Shown piece after piece: positions 55,516-64,000 of a DNA stretch of 64,000 nucleotides. The notes under the pieces were generated by a model. That model worked only from the letters and a program-made list of their open reading frames with translations. It was not told the origin of the DNA and did no database searches. A program made the translations under genes and the position numbers. Each line of letters opens with the position of its first letter. Position 1 is the stretch's first letter. This stretch comes from Chitinophagaceae bacterium (GTDB lineage: Bacteria; Bacteroidota; Bacteroidia; Chitinophagales; Chitinophagaceae): assembly GCA_019752295.1 (NCBI GenBank), contig JAIEMK010000015.1, positions 62,001-126,000 of the forward strand, read 5' to 3'.

Positions 55516-56210
55516 TCTTCTTTTAATATAGCTTCTCTCTCTTTTAAGAGATAAGTAATTTCTATATTTCCGCCGCTTTCGGTTGTTTGTTTTAGTTCTC
55601 GCATCTCTCTTTTCTCCGACTTAATAAAAATTGGACCGGCCTTCAATAATTGCAGATCCTTTGCAGCAATTGTTATTTGCCCGGTTTTAACTATTTCGGG
55701 TTGCACAAAATCCGGAGTAGCATCTGAAGTGTCTTTTATAGTTACCGAAATAATATCCCCATCCTGCAAACCGGCATAAGATAGTGTCAGGTCTGTTTTT
55801 TTTGATATCTTATCCAGATTTGGATTGTTCATTTCAAAGGGCGCAAACAAAAATTTCTCTATGTACTTTTTGCCATTCCCTGCTACAAATATAAACTGGT
55901 GTTCGCCTTTTAAATCTTCCACTTCGGGAGAAGCCGTATAATATGCTCCATTAAAATAGTCGCTCTTGGATGTCAAAGGTTTATCATCCAGCAGAATGGA
56001 AGCGGGCTCATTTAAAACCAAAGTAGTTCCCCTATACCCTGAAAATCTGAATTGGGCTTTTATCTTCGTCAGCGCGTTTCCTTCAATATAGTCGATGGTA
56101 TATTTTACATATATCTTGTCGGCATTAACATCCTTACTATTAGCAATTTCATTGCTGCTGCAGGATGTTATCAACAGATAAAAAAATAGTACTGTGGGAA
56201 TTGAACGCAT
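55512..56210 (-). CDS. Unrecognised lipoprotein
   Basis: A 232-residue lipoprotein (lipobox ITSCSS, about Cys17). The mature part is beta-rich (KAQFRFSGYRGTTLVLNEPA), without a recognisable family. It contains no obvious catalytic motif. It may be an envelope protein of unknown role. The stop overlaps the GH5 stop codon by 4 bases in convergent orientation. Confidence 0.7.
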   Translation of the reverse strand: MRSIPTVLFFYLLITSCSSNEIANSKDVNADKIYVKYTIDYIEGNALTKIKAQFRFSGYRGTTLVLNEPASILLDDKPLTSKSDYFNGAYYTASPEVEDLKGEHQFIFVAGNGKKYIEKFLFAPFEMNNPNLDKISKKTDLTLSYAGLQDGDIISVTIKDTSDATPDFVQPEIVKTGQITIAAKDLQLLKAGPIFIKSEKREMRELKQTTESGGNIEITYLLKEREAILKED

Positions 56211-56312
56211 AAACCTAATTTAGATGGCATAAATTTATCCCATCGCTAACAACTCAATATCCCCTGATGAGGGTATTTTTATAAAATTGGTATATTTTAG
56301 ATTTACGACTGA

Positions 56313-58109
56313 ATGAAAAAGCTATTTCTTGTTCTAGGGTTTCTTTCTCTGAAAACATGCCTGTTTTCTCAACTTAATACCGACAGCCTTCATTCTTTAA
56401 TCAAATCTGGCGATTCATATAGCATTAAAATAAAAGCCGCTCTAGCTATTCTAACAAACTACGAAACAAAGAATTTTGATTCCACAATTTATTACGGTAG
56501 TCAGGCATTAAGTTTAGCCAGAGAAAATGGCGATTCTACTGCTGTTGCAAATATTAAAAGACATATTGGTCTTGCACACTACTTTAAAGGAGACTATCAT
56601 ATTGCAGCTAAATATTTTTTTGAGTCGATCGATATATTAGAAAGAAATAATGATAAAAAAAACTTGGCACCTACTTATAACGAGCTGGCAAAACTTTACA
56701 GAAGAATTAAAGAGTTAGACAAAGCCATTGATATTTACAACAAAGCTTCCGTTATATACAAATCTTTAAAAGATACTGCTGGTTTGGCAATGATCTTGAA
56801 TGAATCGGGTGTGGCGTATGAATATCAGGAGAACTATCAGGAAGCGCTAAGCAGGTACAAATCTTCGTTAATGCTGGCTCAATCTATCGGTGATTCATTA
56901 AGTGTTTCTTATTCGCTTAGTAATATTGCAGGCATCGATATCATCAGGCAACAATATTCAAGGGCCGAGGAAAACTTATTGCGTGCATTAAAGATCCGCC
57001 AAATTTTAAAGGATAGTTTTTCAATTGCAATCACTTACTCAGATCTGGGGAGCACTATGAGTAAAAAGGGTGACTATGAAAAATCTATCACCTATTTTTT
57101 GGAAAGTAATCGTTTGGCCGAAAAAATAAAATACTTAGAACTTCAGTCCAATAATTATAACGAGTTATCCATTGTAGCTCAAAAGCAGGGAGATTTTCAG
57201 AAGGCTTTAAACTTCTTTTCAAAAAGTACTGCACTACACGATACGATATATAATATTGAAAAGAACAAGCAAATTGAAATGTTGAATTCGCTTTACGAGA
57301 ATTCAAAAAAAGAGCATCAGATTTCGGAGCAAAATAGCAGGATCAAATTACACAATTACCTGTTTTTAGGCATTGGCTTATTGATTTTACTTGCCGCAGT
57401 ACTAATCTATCTTTTGTATAAAAAGTATACCCTTAAAAAAGAAAACCAGGTGCAAAGCATATTGATGCATCAGCAGGAGTCGGCAGCAGTTTCCATTATG
57501 GAGGCAGAAGAAAACGAGCGCAAGCGGATCGCTACTGATTTGCACGATGGAATTGGACAAATGATGAGTGCCGCCAAACTAAATTTGAGCGCATTAGAAG
57601 ATCAATTGGTTTTTTCGGGCATAGAACAGAAAAACCACTACGAGAATATCATTTCAATGGTTGATGATAGTTGTAAAGAAATTCGAAGCATTTCGCATAG
57701 TATGATGCCCATTGCGCTAATCAAATCAGGATTAGCCCAAGCTGTAAAACAATTCTTAAATAACCTGAATGGACTTCCCATTAAAATTAATTTTTACACT
57801 GAGGGTTTAACAGAAAGAGTTGATAGCAAAATTGAAATCATTCTCTTTAGAATTATTCAGGAAATCGTAAATAATACAATCAAACACGCTGAAGCAAGCA
57901 GGTTGGATATTTCTTTAACAAAGGAAATCCATTCTATCAATTTAATTATTGAAGACAATGGAAAAGGTTTCGATATAACCCTTGCAAAAAACAAAGAAGG
58001 GATCGGACTTAAAAATATTGAATCCCGTGTTAACTTCCTGAAGGGAACAATTGAGTGGGATTCAAAAATTGGTGAAGGCACGGTTACCGCCATCTATATA
58101 CCACTCTAA
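56313..58109 (+). CDS. TPR-containing sensor histidine kinase (HisKA_3)
   Basis: A 598-residue kinase. A signal sequence is followed by about seven TPR units in the periplasm (residues about 25-330, e.g. SYSLSNIAGIDIIRQQYSRA). A transmembrane helix lies at about 347-370 (YLFLGIGLLILLAAVLIYLL). The dimerisation domain has the phosphorylated His in KRIATDLHDGIGQ (about 411), and the HATPase has EIVNNTIKHAEA (about 517), DNGKGFDI and GIGLKNIESR. It is NarL/DegS-like in its kinase core. No response regulator gene is adjacent. Confidence 0.9.
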   Translation: MKKLFLVLGFLSLKTCLFSQLNTDSLHSLIKSGDSYSIKIKAALAILTNYETKNFDSTIYYGSQALSLARENGDSTAVANIKRHIGLAHYFKGDYHIAAKYFFESIDILERNNDKKNLAPTYNELAKLYRRIKELDKAIDIYNKASVIYKSLKDTAGLAMILNESGVAYEYQENYQEALSRYKSSLMLAQSIGDSLSVSYSLSNIAGIDIIRQQYSRAEENLLRALKIRQILKDSFSIAITYSDLGSTMSKKGDYEKSITYFLESNRLAEKIKYLELQSNNYNELSIVAQKQGDFQKALNFFSKSTALHDTIYNIEKNKQIEMLNSLYENSKKEHQISEQNSRIKLHNYLFLGIGLLILLAAVLIYLLYKKYTLKKENQVQSILMHQQESAAVSIMEAEENERKRIATDLHDGIGQMMSAAKLNLSALEDQLVFSGIEQKNHYENIISMVDDSCKEIRSISHSMMPIALIKSGLAQAVKQFLNNLNGLPIKINFYTEGLTERVDSKIEIILFRIIQEIVNNTIKHAEASRLDISLTKEIHSINLIIEDNGKGFDITLAKNKEGIGLKNIESRVNFLKGTIEWDSKIGEGTVTAIYIPL

Positions 58110-58196
58110 TTTTTCAGCCAATATTTTCTACTGCAAAGCCAAGTAATGATAGTTGGCCTTTTTATAACATTTAACTATATTCGTAAAAAGAACTAT

Positions 58197-59447
58197 ATGT
58201 TTCAAAGGTTACTAGCTACACTTATTTTAATTTTTAGTTTTTCTTTTATTCATGCACAAACCAATTTTTCTTCAGGTTGGGTTGTTTTGAATTCGGGAGA
58301 TACCATTCGTGGAGAAATACTAGAAAAAGATTGGAATATCAATCCAAAAGAAATAAAGTTTAAAAAAGTAAATACTGTTACTTATAAAATAAGTGATTTA
58401 AAAGCCTTTGGAATAAATGGTGAGTCACTATACCAACGATTCGCTATTATTTACCATTTACTACCTATTGACGAAGCAGTCAACTATGCAACAAACCAGA
58501 ACCTTTATGATACTGACACAGTTTGGCTAAAGGTATTGGTTAGCTCAACCATCTCGCTGGGCGAATTCAGGAATCAAAATAGGGTCTATTTTTATTCAAT
58601 TACAAATAACAATACAGAAGAGTTAGTTTACGGTAAAGGACTAAAATCTTTTACTGATAAAAAATATGAGAGTGATGCACGTTATGGCACTAACGCTATT
58701 GAAGAAAATCTTACTTATAAACAGCAGTTGTTTGCTCTGAATAAAACCTCAAAGGGTGATATTAGTAATTCAATTAACAGCACAGAATACAATTCATTTA
58801 GCCTGGCTGAGGTATTTAATAAACTGAATAAAAATGAAGGGGCTACTTATGGCAAAGATGCTAATTCATTCATAATCGGACTGGGGGTTTCTTATTATAC
58901 ACACAATCCCAGCGGCAGTCCATCCTCATACCTCTCAAATGCAACCATCAATAGTAATGTATCGCCTTATATCATGTTTGGTTATTTATTCAAGGGTTCC
59001 AAAAAAAGCAGTAAACTAGCTTTTTATATTGAATCCGCATTGTCCACATTAAATACAAAAGGATACCAAAACTCCATTGTTTCCGGAAGAATAGATTTTG
59101 ATATTAAAAATATTTTTCTCGAGCTGCAATTGTTAACATCTTACACAGTCAACCCTTTTGATAGAACTAAGTTCTCGCTTGGCTTTGGAATGGATATTAT
59201 GACTAAAATATCCGGCGGAAATACTGCAACAAGTTATCACGGGCCAACTTATACAGAAGTAATTCCGAATGTGCCAATGCAGAATAGTGTAATTGCCAGT
59301 CCTGTTTTTACAACAAATGTTTTACATAATCGTTTTATCTACTTTGCAAATTACCAATTTTCAAAAAATCTCAATCATAACATGAATGAAGTATGGGGAT
59401 ATGGAAGACTTACTGCAGGTATTTCTTATAAATTAAAAAAACAGTAA
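58197..59447 (+). CDS. Unrecognised exported protein
   Basis: A 416-residue exported protein with signal peptide (FSFSFIHAQ). The first 130 residues resemble a small beta-domain (SGWVVLNSGDTIRGEILEKD) seen in some Bacteroidota envelope proteins. The C-terminal half is beta-strand rich and ends in ISYKLKKQ. It may be an outer-membrane barrel. The ATG at 58197 is preferred over one 17 codons upstream. It follows the histidine kinase on the same strand after 87 bp. Confidence 0.7.
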   Translation: MFQRLLATLILIFSFSFIHAQTNFSSGWVVLNSGDTIRGEILEKDWNINPKEIKFKKVNTVTYKISDLKAFGINGESLYQRFAIIYHLLPIDEAVNYATNQNLYDTDTVWLKVLVSSTISLGEFRNQNRVYFYSITNNNTEELVYGKGLKSFTDKKYESDARYGTNAIEENLTYKQQLFALNKTSKGDISNSINSTEYNSFSLAEVFNKLNKNEGATYGKDANSFIIGLGVSYYTHNPSGSPSSYLSNATINSNVSPYIMFGYLFKGSKKSSKLAFYIESALSTLNTKGYQNSIVSGRIDFDIKNIFLELQLLTSYTVNPFDRTKFSLGFGMDIMTKISGGNTATSYHGPTYTEVIPNVPMQNSVIASPVFTTNVLHNRFIYFANYQFSKNLNHNMNEVWGYGRLTAGISYKLKKQ

Positions 59448-59567
59448 TCCGTTTTATTTTACCAAAAAAAAATTGCTGAAATTTTAAACCAAAAGAATAT
59501 GCAGATGAGTAAGAAGATAGATTTATGAGAAAGATCATCGCAAAACCTTATACGGAGAGTTAAAAGG

Positions 59568-59873
59568 ATGGGAGTTGATCTGGGTTATAATGGTTACATG
59601 CTTTTACCCCTAAACGATTTTAATAAAATCAGAGAATCAAAAAAGGTTTTCGCCAGTACATCACAATTAAGTACTCCTGCCAGCTCAGAAATTATTGACA
59701 GGTTAATGCTTCTTGATACTGTTAATATCAATCATGACAGGTTTTCTGTAGTGGTATCATCCAGCGAATCGATCAAGGAGCGATTGATTGGCTTACTATT
59801 CTTTAGAAGATTCGATTATGTAATATTCGACTTTATCAATAAACAGATTTATATTCCCAAAAAAGCCGGCTAA
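59568..59873 (+). pseudogene. Truncated retropepsin-like aspartic protease remnant
   Basis: A 101-residue frame whose start GVDLGYNGYMLLP resembles the active-site strand of clan AA aspartic proteases (normally D-T-G). Its end (LIGLLFFRRFDYVIFDFINKQIYI) resembles the final strands of such a domain. The first strand before the catalytic Asp is missing. The frame opens just upstream at 59529 after a TGA. It is more likely a decayed or truncated gene than a working protease, but a short real protein cannot be excluded. Confidence 0.5.
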
Positions 59874-59984
59874 AGTGAAATGCTTTGCCATTATACACTT
59901 TGTATATTGAGTTTTAAAGGTAGCCACCCAAAGAAAATTCAATTATTCTGCAATTCCTCAGCTTTTTAATCAATAAATTTTTGC

Positions 59985-60031
59985 AAATTTAAAATATATT
60001 TTTAAATTATTTAAAATATTGTTTTAAATTT
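59985..60031. promoter_or_regulatory. 47-bp imperfect palindrome before the DUF4143 ATPase gene
   Basis: An AT-only stretch centred at 60008. The outer arms AAATTTAAAA / TTTTAAATTT and inner arms TTTAAAT / ATTTAAA share the same centre, giving 19 of 23 complementary positions. It ends 5 bp before the start codon, so it is a candidate operator or unwinding site. Confidence 0.55.
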
Positions 60032-60036
60032 ACAAT

Positions 60037-61296
60037 ATGGCACATATTCCGCGTCATATTACAAAACGATTATTAGAGGCTTTAAGAATAAGTCCAATAG
60101 TGTTTTTAAACGGAGCCCGGCAAACAGGAAAAAGCACACTTGTAAATGAATTGGCTAAGGAAATTGGTAGAAACAATACACCTGCATCATACACAACTTT
60201 CGATCGGCCCACTGTTATGGCTGCGGCAACATCAGCGCCCGAGGCATTTCTTGCTGGCTATCTTAAACCCCTGATTATTGATGAAGTGCAACTGGTACCT
60301 GAGATTTTTCGAGCACTAAAAATTGCAGTTGATAACGACAGATTGGCTAATAAAGAACCTGTTAATGGCAATTATTTATTAACCGGTTCAGCAAATATTT
60401 TATCGGTTCCAAAGCTTTCAGACTCTTTAGTGGGTAGAATGAACATACTTACATTGTATCCCTTTACCGCCGCAGAAGCAAGTCAAGGACAAGGAGATGG
60501 GCTTGAACGACTTATGCGCTTTGACTTTGCAGGAATCGCAGATCGGGGATTGAAGTTATTAGATGCCATACAAATGGCGGGATTCCCAGAAATCTATCAA
60601 AAGGACAAAAAAACGAAGGCTGTTTGGATGGATGGTTATTTGTCTACCATGCTGTTGAGAGATGTAAAACAAATAGCTGAATTAGAAAAGATTTCTGTTT
60701 TACCACAACTTTTACGGATACTCGCTACAAGAGCTGGAGGATTATTAAATGATTCGGATATCGCTCGAGAAATAGGGTTAACCTCTATTACTACAAAGAC
60801 TTATCGGCATATCCTGAAAATGATGTTCCTAACTTTTGACATTAATCCCTGGCATAGAAATATTGGTAAGCGTTTAGTAAAAACCCCTAAAGGATATATT
60901 ATAGATACAGAATTGCTTTGCCATATGCTTGACTTAAGCATAACCGATATTGCAACCAAAAAACCGGAATTATTTGGTCATATTTTGGAAAACTTTGTAG
61001 CAACTGAATTATTAAAACAAATAAATAATGGTGGAATCAATGCAGAACTATATCATTTCAGAACCAGCGATGCCAAAGAGGTAGATTTTATAATCGAAAA
61101 ACCGGATGGTTCTGTTTTTGCCATCGAAGTAAAAAAATCCGAAACAGTAACGATGACTGATTTTAAAGGCATCAAAGTTTTTGCTGAGTTGACAGGCAAT
61201 GATTTTAAGGGTGGCGTTGTTTTATACTCTGGAAAAGAAGTAGTTCCATTTGGGAAAAATCTTTGGGCCTTACCGCTCTATGTTTTGTGGCAATAA
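60037..61296 (+). CDS. AAA ATPase with DUF4143 domain
   Basis: A 419-residue ATPase of the AAA_14/DUF4143 type. Walker A is GARQTGKST at residues 26-34, and PLIIDEVQLVPEIF (about 77-90) contains Walker B. A sensor-like YLLTGSANIL follows. The C-terminal DUF4143 region (AKEVDFIIEKPDGSVFAIEVKKSE) looks like a nuclease-like D-ExK fold. Such proteins are common in bacteria with unknown roles. A large palindrome directly before the start suggests tight control. No toxin or antitoxin partner is seen. Confidence 0.88.
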   Translation: MAHIPRHITKRLLEALRISPIVFLNGARQTGKSTLVNELAKEIGRNNTPASYTTFDRPTVMAAATSAPEAFLAGYLKPLIIDEVQLVPEIFRALKIAVDNDRLANKEPVNGNYLLTGSANILSVPKLSDSLVGRMNILTLYPFTAAEASQGQGDGLERLMRFDFAGIADRGLKLLDAIQMAGFPEIYQKDKKTKAVWMDGYLSTMLLRDVKQIAELEKISVLPQLLRILATRAGGLLNDSDIAREIGLTSITTKTYRHILKMMFLTFDINPWHRNIGKRLVKTPKGYIIDTELLCHMLDLSITDIATKKPELFGHILENFVATELLKQINNGGINAELYHFRTSDAKEVDFIIEKPDGSVFAIEVKKSETVTMTDFKGIKVFAELTGNDFKGGVVLYSGKEVVPFGKNLWALPLYVLWQ

Positions 61297-61401
61297 AATG
61301 ATTTACTAAAAAGTAGCAAAACAAATGAAACGTAAACGCTACAATTACTAATGATTCAAGGAATAATATTCTAACTCTTTACTTTTCTTGTTTGTATTTC
61401 G

Positions 61402-62115
61402 CTACAGATTAAATCCTAATCCAAACCCGACATGAAAAGAACCGATGGAAGATTTTGTATTGAGGCTATTGGTCCATGAATATTTTCTAATGCCTAAATC
61501 AATATAAAAAGTTGTTTTCTTCCCGATTGCCAAGGCAGGCGCACAACCATAGCTGAACATTGTTGCAGTTCGGAATACATCGGGCGTAGGTTTTTCAATT
61601 AATGCCGCATGCGTTGCTCCGAAGTCAAAATAAAGTCCCGACAAAACCTTGGTGAAAATATTGCTAAGCTCTGCTACCTCTACATTAAGCTGTGTTGGCT
61701 CTACATTTCCTTTGTGGGTATGAATAGTCATGTTTGCAAGCGGCCGAACCCTAACACCTACCGAAGTAAGTTTTGCATCTAACCCGTCAGTTGTAAAGTT
61801 GTTAGAAGAGAAATTTGCTTTTTCGTGATCCAGAAAACCGGCAATACTTAACCCGAGGTTAGTTTTTTTATTATACTGAACAAATGCAAACGGTACATCA
61901 ACACCGTAATATAATTGCATCGCATTGCCTAATCCATAATAATTTTTTAGTTCATTCTTTGGACTTGCAAAGGCAAAGTCGGCCCATACATTAATTTTTT
62001 TAATCCCAATCTTGCTTTGAGCATCTGTGTTTGTAATTAAAATCATGCAGAGCATTGAAAGAAACAACTGTCTATACGAGCTTACTGATAAATTTTTCAT
62101 TCGGTTTTTTTTCAT
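61402..62115 (-). CDS. Unrecognised exported beta-rich protein
   Basis: A 237-residue exported protein with signal peptide (LFLSMLCMILITNTDAQ). The mature part is beta-strand rich (FAFVQYNKKTNLGLSIAGF and GSFHVGFGLGFNL) and may be an outer-membrane barrel. The frame begins with TTG at 62121, and the ATG at 62115 or 62100 is the start. It is convergent with the DUF4143 gene and divergent from the exporter genes. Function unknown. Confidence 0.7.
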   Translation of the reverse strand: MKKNRMKNLSVSSYRQLFLSMLCMILITNTDAQSKIGIKKINVWADFAFASPKNELKNYYGLGNAMQLYYGVDVPFAFVQYNKKTNLGLSIAGFLDHEKANFSSNNFTTDGLDAKLTSVGVRVRPLANMTIHTHKGNVEPTQLNVEVAELSNIFTKVLSGLYFDFGATHAALIEKPTPDVFRTATMFSYGCAPALAIGKKTTFYIDLGIRKYSWTNSLNTKSSIGSFHVGFGLGFNL

Positions 62116-62255
62116 TAACAAATAGAATAATTACCGGTGTTTTGACAATACCCTCTGCACGGTATTTTAATTAATGAGATAAAGTTATTCTAGTAATTCA
62201 GCCATTTAAATAAGTTTACCTTTACAGCAAGTTTTCAATCACCAACATTTTTTTG

Positions 62256-63029
62256 ATGGAACAAAACAAGGTTGCCGAGGCAAAAGAATTTGGATCATTG
62301 CTATTAGACGTGGGCGTTTCTCTTTTAAGTTCTGGTGCAAGCTGCAGCAGGATCAGGCTCACGATGAAAAGATTATCTATCACCTACCACTATCAGGCAC
62401 ATATTTCAATTGCACCAAAATCAATCACGCTTACTTTAAACGATGAGGATGATAATGCAGTTTTTAATGGTATGCGAAGCACTCCTTCGCAAGGAGTGAA
62501 CTTTAAAACTATTTCGGGTATCAGTCGCTTAAGCTGGGACGCTGTTGAAAATGATTTATCCTTTCATCAAGTTCGCGATGAATTGAACAGATTATTGGCA
62601 TTACCACATTATCCCCGCATCATTGTTCTGCTTTTTGTGAGCCTTGCAGGCGCAGGATTTTGTTTTTCGTTCGGCGGTAAATTGCCCGAAATGATTATTG
62701 CTTTCGGCGCAACTTTCTGCGGATTATTTATACGACAAGAAGCCATCAAACAAAAATTCAATCCTTATTTCTGTGTATTCTTCGGATCATTAACTGCATC
62801 CTTATTTGCAGGTGCATTTATTAAAGCAGGATTGCATATCAATTTCGAACACGCTTTTGCAACATCGGTTTTGTTTTTAATTCCCGGTGTTCCACTGATC
62901 AATAGTTTTACCGATCTGATCGATGGCAATATTTTAAACGGAATTGTTAGAGGCATTAACGCTTTGATGTTTTCGATGGCTATTGCATTTGGATTATTGA
63001 TTGCAATGATTATTTATAATTTGAATTAA
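62256..63029 (+). CDS. Threonine/serine exporter, N-terminal half (ThrE family)
   Basis: A 257-residue membrane protein carrying the DUF1212 (ThrE) domain. A cytoplasmic N-terminal part (LLLDVGVSLLSSGASCSRIR) is followed by about five hydrophobic helices (IIVLLFVSLAGAGFCFSFGG and LFLIPGVPLINSFTDLIDG). ThrE exports threonine and serine; the split form needs a small partner. The ATG at 62256 is chosen over a TTG one codon upstream. The partner gene begins 5 bp later, so both are co-transcribed. Confidence 0.88.
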   Translation: MEQNKVAEAKEFGSLLLDVGVSLLSSGASCSRIRLTMKRLSITYHYQAHISIAPKSITLTLNDEDDNAVFNGMRSTPSQGVNFKTISGISRLSWDAVENDLSFHQVRDELNRLLALPHYPRIIVLLFVSLAGAGFCFSFGGKLPEMIIAFGATFCGLFIRQEAIKQKFNPYFCVFFGSLTASLFAGAFIKAGLHINFEHAFATSVLFLIPGVPLINSFTDLIDGNILNGIVRGINALMFSMAIAFGLLIAMIIYNLN

Positions 63030-63034
63030 CGACT

Positions 63035-63511
63035 ATGGATTGGATCTTAATTCTCAGTAAAGCTTTTTGGTGCGGTTGGGCTGCACTTGGTTTTGGTATT
63101 TTATTTAATGTGCCGCCCCGCACTTTATTTGCTTTGTGGATTGGCGGCGCTATCGGTGCTTTTTTAAAATTCACTTTCTTACAAATGACAGTTAGCGTTG
63201 TGTTTGCTTCATTTATTGGCGCATCAGCAGTGGGCATTTTAAGCATTCCTATCGCACACTACAGACATGTTCCTCCAATGATCTTTGCCATCCCCTCTGT
63301 TATTCCACTCATCCCCGGGGTATTTGCTTATCGCACCATGTTGGGATTAATTAAATTAACTGGCTCGATTGGTACAGATTATAATGCAATCCTTTCCGAA
63401 ACGGTAAACAACGGTGCCAAAACATTATTCATCATCATGTCGCTTGCCATCGGCGTAGCCATTCCCATGCATGTGATGCGCAAAGAATCCGCAAAAAATA
63501 TAAGGCTGTAA
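63035..63511 (+). CDS. Threonine/serine exporter, C-terminal half (DUF3815)
   Basis: A 158-residue membrane protein of the DUF3815 (ThrE2) type with about five hydrophobic helices. The typical segment is MIFAIPSVIPLIPGVFAYRTM. It is the small half of a two-gene ThrE-like amino-acid exporter, directly downstream of the large half (5-bp gap). The pair should form a complete inner-membrane exporter. Confidence 0.88.
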   Translation: MDWILILSKAFWCGWAALGFGILFNVPPRTLFALWIGGAIGAFLKFTFLQMTVSVVFASFIGASAVGILSIPIAHYRHVPPMIFAIPSVIPLIPGVFAYRTMLGLIKLTGSIGTDYNAILSETVNNGAKTLFIIMSLAIGVAIPMHVMRKESAKNIRL

Positions 63512-63593
63512 AAAGCAGGAAATAATTTTAAATCATGCATTTTGGTAGCCTGTTGTGTAGGGGTCATACGTGTTATTTTGTTAGTTTTAGCCA

Positions 63594-63618
63594 AATTTGT
63601 TAAATATTTTAACAAATT
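63594..63618. promoter_or_regulatory. Perfect 25-bp palindrome before the SusC-like gene
   Basis: AATTTGTTAAA-TAT-TTTAACAAATT: perfect 11-bp arms with a 3-bp spacer, 164 bp upstream of the receptor start. The half-site resembles the palindrome at 35037-35054. Confidence 0.65.
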
Positions 63619-63638
63619 CTAAATATTTATTCATATAC

Positions 63639-63653
63639 TTGCGATAATCGCAA
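63639..63653. promoter_or_regulatory. Second palindrome before the SusC-like gene
   Basis: TTGCGAT-A-ATCGCAA, perfect 7-bp arms with a 1-bp spacer, 129 bp upstream of the receptor start. It is distinct in sequence from the 25-bp palindrome just ahead of it. Confidence 0.55.
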
Positions 63654-63781
63654 TTTTTAGGCAAAGCATATAGTTTTTTTCTAACTGATCCGCGAGGGAT
63701 TGCCACAGTATTACTTCAGATTTCTTCTTAGCCCATTAAGAAAAGGACACCGGATTGAATCACCATTAAAAACAGAAAATT

Positions 63782-64000
63782 ATGATGCAGAAAATGTCAT
63801 TAACTATTCTGGTTGCCTTGTTCAGTTTTATTGCAATGGCACAGAAAGTAAATGTAACAGGAACTGTTACTGACGAAAAAGGGAGGGCGCTTGTTGGCGC
63901 AGTTGTTTCAGTTAAAAACAGTAAAACAAAAACAGTTACCAACGAAACGGGTGCATTTACTGTTTCTGCTGAGAAAGGCGATCTGATTGTTGTTAATTAT
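63782..64000 (+). CDS. SusC-like TonB-dependent receptor (start only)
   Basis: First 73 residues of a protein cut by the window end. A signal peptide (LTILVALFSFIAMAQ) is followed by a carboxypeptidase-like domain (VNVTGTVTDEKGRALVGAVV), with FTVSAEKGDLIVVNY in the typical position. This is the standard start of SusC/RagA-type outer-membrane receptors, which take up glycans or peptides with a SusD partner. Two palindromes upstream suggest regulation. The barrel lies beyond the window. Confidence 0.8.
   Translation, partial: MMQKMSLTILVALFSFIAMAQKVNVTGTVTDEKGRALVGAVVSVKNSKTKTVTNETGAFTVSAEKGDLIVVNY

Noticed and set aside
56240-56282. Hairpin AATATCCC / GGGTATT with T-run before the TPR kinase
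   Set aside because: The stem has a bulge and no gene ends there on the plus strand, so it is too weak to call a terminator or attenuator.
60037-61296. Toxin-antitoxin or defence module around the DUF4143 ATPase
   Set aside because: No small partner gene is adjacent; the neighbours are a protease remnant and a convergent exported protein.
1-64000. tRNA, rRNA, CRISPR arrays, integrase or transposase
   Set aside because: None was found by reading for T-arm signatures, regular spaced repeats or the typical protein families. A covariance search (tRNAscan-SE, Infernal) would be decisive for RNA genes.

Overview
The window reads as a contiguous chromosomal segment of a Bacteroidota bacterium, most likely in Chitinophagales (Chitinophagaceae-like). 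The reasons are: a standalone type IX secretion sorting domain, a SusC-like receptor start, a FecA-like TonB receptor, a DUF4834 protein, the long Bacteroidota form of the PurF-type amidotransferase, a DUF5777 barrel, an RGG-rich IF-2, and promoters that fit TTTG-N(about 20)-TAnnTTTG. No rRNA, tRNA, CRISPR array, transposase or integrase was found. The taxon is inferred, because no database could be searched.

Layout. 0-8 kb: the end of an acyl-CoA dehydrogenase coupled to an APH-fold kinase (a split ACAD10/11-like pair), then a ParA ATPase with an esterase, a ChrA chromate transporter, a 2OG-Fe(II) oxygenase and a DUF3089 lipoprotein hydrolase. 8-14 kb: a type III restriction-modification operon (mod-res) divergent from an XRE regulator, with two different perfect inverted repeats between them. 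14-22 kb: RecQ, arabinose-5-phosphate isomerase, mannose-1-phosphate guanylyltransferase, a KAS III enzyme and a PurF-like amidotransferase. 22-28 kb: a MarR-YceI-FMN reductase group, a FecA-like receptor, threonine synthase and a LysR regulator.

28-35 kb: a minus-strand respiratory cluster. It holds an ethylbenzene-dehydrogenase-type haem lipoprotein, a lipoprotein with a CX4CH motif, a DUF5777 barrel, a monohaem cytochrome c, a small RR-signal protein, a four-cluster ferredoxin-like protein, an NrfD quinol-interacting subunit and an unknown membrane-anchored protein. No molybdopterin catalytic subunit lies nearby. A 690-bp structured non-coding stretch precedes it. 35-44 kb: an oxidoreductase, a CDGSH protein, a cyclophilin, a methyltransferase and a 1864-residue fusion (pseudokinase, STAND-like P-loop, helical repeats, GAF, degenerate nucleotide cyclase, intact HD phosphohydrolase). 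44.7-51.3 kb: the housekeeping rimP-nusA-infB operon followed by a SurA-like foldase.

51-64 kb: mixed accessory genes. These include a PhnA-like protein, an Hpt protein, a GH5 enzyme, a TPR histidine kinase, a DUF4143 ATPase behind a 47-bp palindrome, a two-gene threonine/serine exporter, and the start of a SusC-like receptor behind a perfect 25-bp palindrome. An imperfect repeat of about 88 bp occurs three times (6.7, 29.1 and 51.9 kb), always in the same orientation. Twice it fills the gap directly before a start codon.

The strongest candidates for undescribed biology are the orphan NrfD/Fe-S/cytochrome/barrel cluster, the 1864-residue fusion in which only the HD site looks catalytic, and the dispersed 88-bp element.
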